Shown piece by piece: positions 58,238 to 64,000 of a stretch of DNA of 64,000 bases. The stretch is from Sialis fuliginosa (taxonomy: Eukaryota; Arthropoda; Insecta; Megaloptera; Sialidae). The position numbers and the translations under genes were made by a program. Below the pieces are notes generated by a model. It did not search any database, had not been told where the DNA came from, and saw only the letters and a list, made by a program, of their open reading frames with translations. The stretch covers positions 35,039,098 through 35,103,097 of the forward strand of contig OY540812.1 of assembly GCA_961205875.1 (NCBI GenBank). Direction: 5' to 3'. Every line of letters begins with the position of its first letter. The first letter of the stretch is position 1.

Positions 58238-58705
58238 ACATATAAGAAACACCAACTGCTGTTTTTGGATGAAAAAACACCGAAATCATCTGCGTGGAAG
58301 ACGGTTGTTGCAGAGATGACAGCGGTACGCAAAGGGTTAAATCTACCCGAAATAACATATAAGAAACACCAACTGTTGTTTTTGGATGAAAAAACACCAA
58401 AATCATCTGCGTGGAAGACGGTTGTTGCAGAGATGACAGCGGTACGCAAAGGGTTAAATCTACCCGAAATAACATATAAGAAACACCAACTGTTGTTTTT
58501 GGATGAAAAAACACCAAAATCATCTGCGTGGAAGACGGTTGTTGCAAAGATGACAGCGGTACGCAAAGGGTTAAATCTACCCGAAATAACATATAAGAAA
58601 CACCAACTGTTGTTTTTGGATGAGAAAACACCAAAATCATCTGCGTGGAAGACGGTTGTTGCAAAGATGACAGAATGACAGCGGTACGCAAAGGGTTAAA
58701 TCTAC
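58238..58705 (+). repeat. Four tandem 117-bp units inside a coding exon
   Basis: Units start at 58238, 58355, 58472 and 58589, each beginning acatataagaaacacc. Unit length 117 keeps the frame, adding 39 residues per copy. Units differ at only a few positions (ctgctg/ctgttg, gagatg/aagatg), so the expansion is recent. An 8-bp insertion sits in the last unit. Confidence 0.92.
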
Positions 58706-59308
58706 CCGAAATAAAGCAAAAAAAATGCGTATCTAAACTGGAATCACTCAAGCGCCATTACAAAACCATCAAAGATGCGAACAACCGATCGGGGAGTAAT
58801 AAAATTACTTGGAAGTTTTATGATGTAAATTTCAGAGTTAAATATATAATTTATTACATACATAAATAGTCAAGTATTTAAACTAAATTGAAATGATATG
58901 TTAATAGGCAGTCAATGAGTTGTTTTCGGAGCAGCCATGGGTTAATCCATTGTCAGTCGCTGGATCGGGAGTTAGCGAAACTGGTAAAATCTGTAATTTA
59001 CAAACTAATTATTTTCAAATGATCTCAACAAAATTTGAACTAGATACAACACCAGCAAAGAAAAATAAAAAAATATTCATTTCTTATTGGAGCAGTTAGT
59101 CAATGATAGAAAAGAGAGGGAGAAAACAAAAAAGGTCCACCACCAAGAAAAAATGGAGGCAATAAAAAAATTTACAGATTCTATAAACATTTTAATCGGT
59201 ATTGCGGCACAAAATGTCAATCACCAATAAATTAGACTTCCCGCTTATACAGGTGGGGAAATAGTGTGTGGAAGTTCGATAACTCATAACAGATAAAAAA
59301 AAATTCTA

Positions 59309-60220
59309 ATGCAGACTTTTTTTGTTGTGAGTAATTTCATAAATAAAAATAATAAAGCGAAACTATTATTTAAAACAAGAAAAGAAGAAGGATGCTACAG
59401 CGCATTAATAAAAATATATCTAATAGACGATGATAAAAAATTTAAAGAATACTTTAGATTATCCAAGACACAATTTTACGAAGTATTAGGATACATCCAA
59501 GAAGATATATCCAAGAAAGCATGCAATAGACACCGATCGCCAATTTCTGCCCAAGAGAAGTTGTGCATTGCATTGAGGTGAGACTTTTTTATTTCCTTTA
59601 TTATAATTAATAATACAATACAAAAAATTATGATAGAAAATATATTTACATAAACGATAAATGGGTACAAAATTGAGTATTGAAAATAATAACAATAACA
59701 AGTTTCAGTTTCGCATAAGTCACCAAAATATATCTGTATACATTCGAGAAGAACTGAAAAGTATTCGGCGTAGAATGTTTAGTAAATACATTCCAGAACC
59801 GACAGTAAATACATGGATACAAAATTCCGAAATGTTTTCTTCTCGATGGAACTTCCCAAATGCGATAGGTGCTATTGATGGCAAGCATATTCGTATCTTT
59901 TGTCCGAGTAATAGTGGCTCATTGTTTTTTAACTACAATTTTTTTTTCTATTGTTCTGCTTGCTGTAGTTGATGCAGACTATAAATTTATTTCTATAGAC
60001 GTAGGCTCATTTGGAAAGGACAGCGACTCGGGAATTTTTTCCAATTGTAATTTCAGTAAGAAATTAGAAACTGGAGATTTAAATATTCCTTCCTCAAGAT
60101 GTGTTCTGGGGACCGACTTAGTAATGCCACTAGTTTTACTGCGAGACGAAGCATTTTCGTTGAAGGTGAATTTAATGAGACCTTACCACAAATCACATAT
60201 AATATGTATATGTAGATAGT
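59309..60220 (+). pseudogene. PIF/Harbinger DDE transposase
   Basis: Exon-like frame 59309-59581 (KEYFRLSKTQFYEVLGYIQE; QEKLCIALR) followed by a donor-like gtgaga. From 59705 come FRISHQNISVYIREELKSI, RWNFPNAIGAIDGKHIRIF (first Asp) and SGSLFFNY. A frameshift near 59935 leads to FFSIVLLAVVDADYKFISID (second Asp), SFGKDSDSGIFSNCNF, and it ends at 60220 before the last catalytic Glu region. The block between the two exons seems shortened. DDE_Tnp_4 family; inactive. Confidence 0.82.
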
Positions 60221-60304
60221 CAGCTACCATAGTATTATACACTCCCAAGTTCGAACATAGGCGAGGGGTTCAACATACGACGGGAGAGGTGAAAAGGTTT
60301 GTTA

Positions 60305-60990
60305 AGCCCGCCGCACACGACGCTAGATTTGCTGCTGGTTTGCTTGCTGGTTGCTGTGCTGGCAACCGGGCTTGTTTCAGTGATAGAAATGACGCCACTG
60401 CTTGCTACGCTGCGCGCTATCATACTAGATTTCAGAATTAGAACCGGGGCTATTTTTCGTGCTGGATTTGCTGCTAGATTTGAGCAAGAACCAATCAGAA
60501 AATATTATAATGTCACGTGAGCATAAACGTCATAAACAAACATGGCGTCATAGCGTATACTTTTGTAACAGCTGTTCGTACAAATCATATGAAATAATTA
60601 TGTCCATTTTACAAATATTCAAATGTGAGTTTTATTAAACATACCTTATAAGATCAATCCTGAATGTAAAAAATAAATGTGAGAAAACTGAATTGTAGTG
60701 AAATTTTAAACTTAGATCATTGAGTTTAACTGTTGAAATTAATAAACATTAATTATATATTATTCACCCAAAGGATTTTTTTATTTTCATAAACCATATC
60801 CACTACAGTATTATGTTGATATTAGAACTGTCACTTTGCACGCATCAAAACCATCTACAAAATCAAGGATCGTGTGAAGCCAACACACATTGAAACCATG
60901 ACAACAATCCAGCGCCGAAACACGCTTGAAAACCAGCATTGAATCTAGCAAACAAACTAGCAGCAAATCTAGCGTCGTGTGCGCCGGGCT
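60305..60990. mobile_element. Harbinger-family MITE, 686 bp
   Basis: Termini agcccgccgcacacgacgct and agcgtcgtgtgcgccgggct are flanked by the TTA duplication (60302-60304, 60991-60993) typical of PIF/Harbinger. Subterminal agatttgctgctggtttgct and aaactagcagcaaatct continue the inverted repeat. Its right arm matches 55303-55352, so it belongs with the adjacent autonomous element. Confidence 0.9.
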
Positions 60991-60993
60991 TTA

Positions 60994-61732
60994 TGCGTGT
61001 TGCCTACTATGCATAATATTTGTACTTATTTTTAATTTCAAATAGAAAGGTAAAAACAATAAAAAGCAATTTAATTTTAACAAAGTTATCGATTTATTTA
61101 TTTATTTTGAATTTTACAATAATATATTATTTAAATTATTTACAATTATACAGTTTCTTATATAATATGCATCATTATATAGTCACATAACTGCATGTTA
61201 AACACTTAGGTCAAATATCTATTCATTACATTGACAAATGTATATGATATTAAATCTGTTACTAATTTTAAAATGTAGGTATACTACCGATACTACCTAT
61301 GACTATCAATACTACAAAAATAAATAAATTGATGTCTGCACAAACTAAGAATATTAAAATTATTATTGCATGACACTGTAACAGATTTAACACCAAATTT
61401 TTACTTTTTTCAATACTATCTAAAAACACTTTTGAATATGATTGAAATATAATACTTTAAAATCACGATAACACAGAAAAACATCTTTAAAAAAGAAAAC
61501 ACTACACGAACAACTACAACACGTCTTCATAACGTTCAGCACAAATTTTGCAACAAATATACATTTCAAATAACTGTCAACTTCTCAGTAAAACGGGCAC
61601 AGTTTTACCAATGTAGCTCATGAAAATAACTAGAACGTGCATTCCCCTTGCCCCGTTCGTATTTCCAAGAGTAACCAATGATGGACATAAGAGCTGATTA
61701 TCTATATTATATGTGTTTTGTGGGGGTTTATC
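60994..61732. other. AT-rich non-coding stretch
   Basis: No gene or repeat recognised before the minisatellite. Confidence 0.4.
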
Positions 61733-62180
61733 GTAAAACAATTTACCGAACGAACAATTTATCGTATGAACAATTTACCGTAAGAACAATTTATCGTAAA
61801 ACAATTTATCGTAAGAACAATTTATCGTATGGACAATTTACCGTAAGAACAATTTATCGTAAAACAATTTATCGTAAGAACAATTTATCGTATGGACAAT
61901 TTACCGTATGAACAATTTATCGTAAAACAATTTATCGTAAAAAAATTTATCGTAGAACAATTTATCGTAAAACAATTTATCGTAAGAACAATTTATCGTA
62001 TGGACAATTTACCGTATGAACAATTTATCGTAAAACAATTTATCGTAAAAAAATTTATCGTAGAACAATTTATCGTAAAACAATTTATCGTAGAGCAATT
62101 TATCGTAAAACAATTTATCGTAAAACAATTTATCGTAAAACAATTTATCGTAAAACAATTTATCGTAAAACAATTTATGT
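61733..62180. repeat. 15-bp minisatellite, about 30 units
   Basis: Unit acaatttatcgtaaa with variants acaatttatcgtaagA, acaatttaccgtatgA and aaaatttatcgtag. The right half (from ~62030) is nearly pure; the left half shows a higher-order order of variants repeated twice (61890-62030). In one frame it reads QFIVK repeats, which I regard as fortuitous. Confidence 0.92.
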
Positions 62181-62299
62181 ATTATTACTGTCACAGACTC
62201 CACTGGACTTTCTTATACGTATTAAGGTCAAATCAATTATGAAAATATTATATAATATATTATTATATAGAAACCTTGTTTTCTAATTTTATCAATTAA

Positions 62300-64000
62300 A
62301 AAAAATGTACAGATGCGTATTAAGTTAGATTTTAGGCCCAAATTATTAAAATAATAAATACACATTACATATAAATAATATATATAAACCTTATTTATTA
62401 TTTAATCAATTTAAAAAAAAATGTACAGAAGCGTATTGAGTAATTATTGAGACCCGTGTATTAAACTAATTAATAAACTCACAACTCGCCCCCTGTCACA
62501 GATGGAGGGTTGTAACTGGTCTCATTGGATCCGGCGGGAAAAATTCTATAGGATTCTAGGGGGATGGGGGGCAAAACAACCCTCTATCTAGCACAGGAGT
62601 CGAGATATTTACGATTTTCTGTAATGAATACCATAAGTAGCGAAACAGAAAAATTCAATATTTACAATAAATACTGCATATAAACATAAGATATTATTAT
62701 TTAATTTAATAGAATGAAATAAAAAGTTCAGGCATGTATTAAGTGATATTTTAGGCCCGTATTGTTAAAACAACAAATACACATATGTATATAGAAACCT
62801 TGTTTATAATTTAGTCAGTTAAAAATAATTGTACAGAAGCGTATTGAGTGATTTTTGAGGCCCGTGTATAAACTAATTAATAAACTCACAACTCGCCCCC
62901 TGTCACAGATGGAGGATTGTAACTGGTCTCATTGGATCCGGCGGGAAAAATACTATAGGATTCTAGGGGATTGGGGGGCAAAACAACCCTCTATCTAGCA
63001 CAGGAGTTGAGATATTTACGATTTTCTGTAATGAATACCATAAGTAGCGAAACAGAAAAATTCAATATTTACAATAAATACTGCATATAAACATAAGATA
63101 GTATTATTTAATTTAATAGAATGAAATAAAAAGTTCAGGCATGTATTAAGTGATATTTTAGGCCCGTATTGTTAAAACAACAAATACACATATATTAAAT
63201 AGAAACCTTGTTTATAATTTAGTCAATTAAAAATAATTGTACATAACCATATTGAGTGATTTTTGAGGCCCGTGTATTAAACTAATTAATAAACTCGCCT
63301 CTGTCACGTGATGAAAGAATGTAATATAACATTGTTTTACATTGAACTGTTTACCATAAATTGAACGCAAATCGATTAAATAATATTCAATGTTTCTAAA
63401 TAGTAGGTATACTTGAATTTGTTATTTTAAGAATACAGGCCTATATTATCACTTGATATACATCTGTACATTTAAAAAATTTATTTAATTTAGTAATAAT
63501 ATCTAAGGTATATTATTATTGTGTAAGAGGTGGATATTGATTTTGTTTCTTTTTCACTATTTATTCATTATAGAAAACCGTAAATAACACGTCACCTATA
63601 CGAGTAAGGGGGTTGTTTTTAATTAGTTTAATACACGGGACTCAAAAATCACTCAATACGCTTCTGTACAATTATTTTTAATTGACTAAATTATAAACAA
63701 GGTTTCTATATATGTATATTTGTTATTTTAACAATACAGACCTAAAATATCACTTAATACATGCCTGAACTTTATATTTCATTCTATTAAATTAAATAAT
63801 AATATCTTATGTTTATATGCAGTATTTATTGTAAATATTGAATTTTTCTGTTTCGCTACTTATGGTATTCATTACAGAAAATCGTAAATATCTCGACTCC
63901 TGTGCTAGATAGAGGGTTGTTTTGCCCCCCATCCCCCTAGAATCCTATAGAATTTTTCCCGCCGGATCCAATGAGACCAGTTACAACCCTCCATCTGTGA
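62300..64000. repeat. ~407-bp satellite array with an orientation switch
   Basis: Forward units: ctcacaactcgccccctgtc at 62478 and 62885, a diverged ctcgcctctgtcacg near 63294. Each contains attggatccggcgggaaaaa, a G-rich ggggggcaaaacaaccctct block and tgtacagaagcgtattgag. From about 63405 the sequence is in reverse orientation, first a diverged copy (to ~63592) then a close copy (63600-64000) running off the window. No coding capacity. It could also be the long inverted end of a larger element outside the window. Confidence 0.88.

Larger units (their letters stand above)
55423..59230 (+). pseudogene. Trihelix/Myb-like accessory gene of Harbinger, six exons
   Basis: Exons 55423-55678, 55776-55805, 56177-56284, 58194-58824, 58908-58983 and 59044-59230 join with GT/AG borders and stay in frame through exon 4. 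Exon 4 starts the Myb/SANT-like domain (HNWCENEVLFLIETYKKHQL) and contains four tandem copies of a 117-bp unit. An 8-bp duplication (58670-58680) then shifts the frame to the rest of the domain (CVSKLESLKRHYKTIKDA; ITWKFYD). Exon 5 encodes AVNELFSEQPWVNPLSVAGS. Exon 6, after one more shift, ends in a basic coiled coil (NDREKREKTKKVHHQEKMEA, IKKFTDSI). The family partner protein brings the transposase to the nucleus and DNA. Two frameshifts suggest it is inactive. Confidence 0.75.
55303..60220 (+). mobile_element. Decayed autonomous PIF/Harbinger element
   Basis: 55303-55352 (cgctggattttgtcatggtt, tgcgtgttggcttctcac) is the reverse complement of the subterminal region of the MITE right arm at 60850-60920, marking the inner left end of an element whose outermost ~90 bp is missing. 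It is followed by a Myb/trihelix-type gene and a DDE transposase in the same direction, the usual two-gene content of Harbinger elements. Two unrelated MITEs lie in intron 3. Confidence 0.65.

Noticed and set aside
58188..58751. Long minus-strand ORF over the 117-bp repeats
   Set aside because: It is the antisense shadow of the plus-strand repeats, which have a coherent splice chain and domain.
61733..62180. A protein of QFIVK repeats on the plus strand or LFYDK repeats on the minus strand
   Set aside because: A 15-bp repeat is open in several frames on both strands by periodicity alone; no start context or flanking coding sequence.
61733..62180. CRISPR-like array
   Set aside because: Units are contiguous 15-mers with no spacers, in a eukaryotic sequence.
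1..64000. tRNA or rRNA genes
   Set aside because: I looked for B-box (GGTTCGANTCC) pairs with cloverleaf partners and for rRNA cores and saw none convincing; a tRNAscan-SE or Infernal run would settle it.

Overview
The window is AT-rich nuclear DNA of an arthropod, almost certainly an insect. Evidence: short GT-AG introns, a secreted cysteine-rich chitin-binding (peritrophin-like) gene, and a typical insect load of mobile DNA: BEL/Pao LTR elements, R1- and I/Jockey-like non-LTR elements, mariner, Tc1, Tigger/pogo, P, PIF/Harbinger, Mutator, hAT MITEs, a Helitron and a Penelope-type ribozyme remnant. I cannot place it to order or species.

Layout. 0-0.5 kb: last exon of an unrecognised gene. 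1.6-8 kb: broken transposon ORFs (Mutator-like, DUF4780 ORF1, I/Jockey-like ORF1, a non-LTR ORF2 tail, an open CXC zinc-domain ORF). 8.1-8.4 kb: a 215-bp near-perfect palindrome carrying a hammerhead-like ribozyme motif on both strands, between 14-bp direct repeats. 8.8-10.5 kb: a 1.75-kb foldback transposon. 10.5-22.2 kb: pieces of an old BEL/Pao element on the minus strand (gag start on the left, gag end, protease and RT start on the right), with a young complete-ended BEL/Pao element (12028-20218, 527-bp LTRs, CTAAT target duplication) between them. The young element has a gag stop, a 2.1-kb foldback element in gag and an in-frame loss of the integrase core. 22.4-23.9 kb: a hAT MITE and a predicted four-exon Arg/Gly-rich gene. 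24.3-26.1 kb: a Ulp1-like protease/zinc-finger gene split by a mariner. 28-35 kb: RT debris, an LTR-like promoter region and several DNA-element families. 35.4-36.0 kb: an inverted satellite-like cluster.

37.2-43.6 kb: a predicted three-exon peritrophin-like gene (276 aa, minus strand) with a signal-peptide exon; its introns are packed with foldback MITEs. 44.6-47.5 kb: Harbinger, Tigger and R1-like fragments. 48.1-48.9 kb: a Helitron. 49.6-55.1 kb: P-type, MADF-BESS, Tigger, I/Jockey RNase H and Copia fragments, nested. 55.3-61.0 kb: a decayed two-gene PIF/Harbinger element (six-exon trihelix/Myb-like gene plus DDE transposase), beside a MITE of the same family. 61.7-62.2 kb: a 15-bp minisatellite. 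62.3 kb to the edge: a ~407-bp satellite that flips orientation.

Only the peritrophin-like gene, the Arg/Gly-rich gene and perhaps the first exon look like host genes; most of the rest is layered mobile DNA. All calls come from reading the sequence; family names rest on recognised motifs, with no database search.
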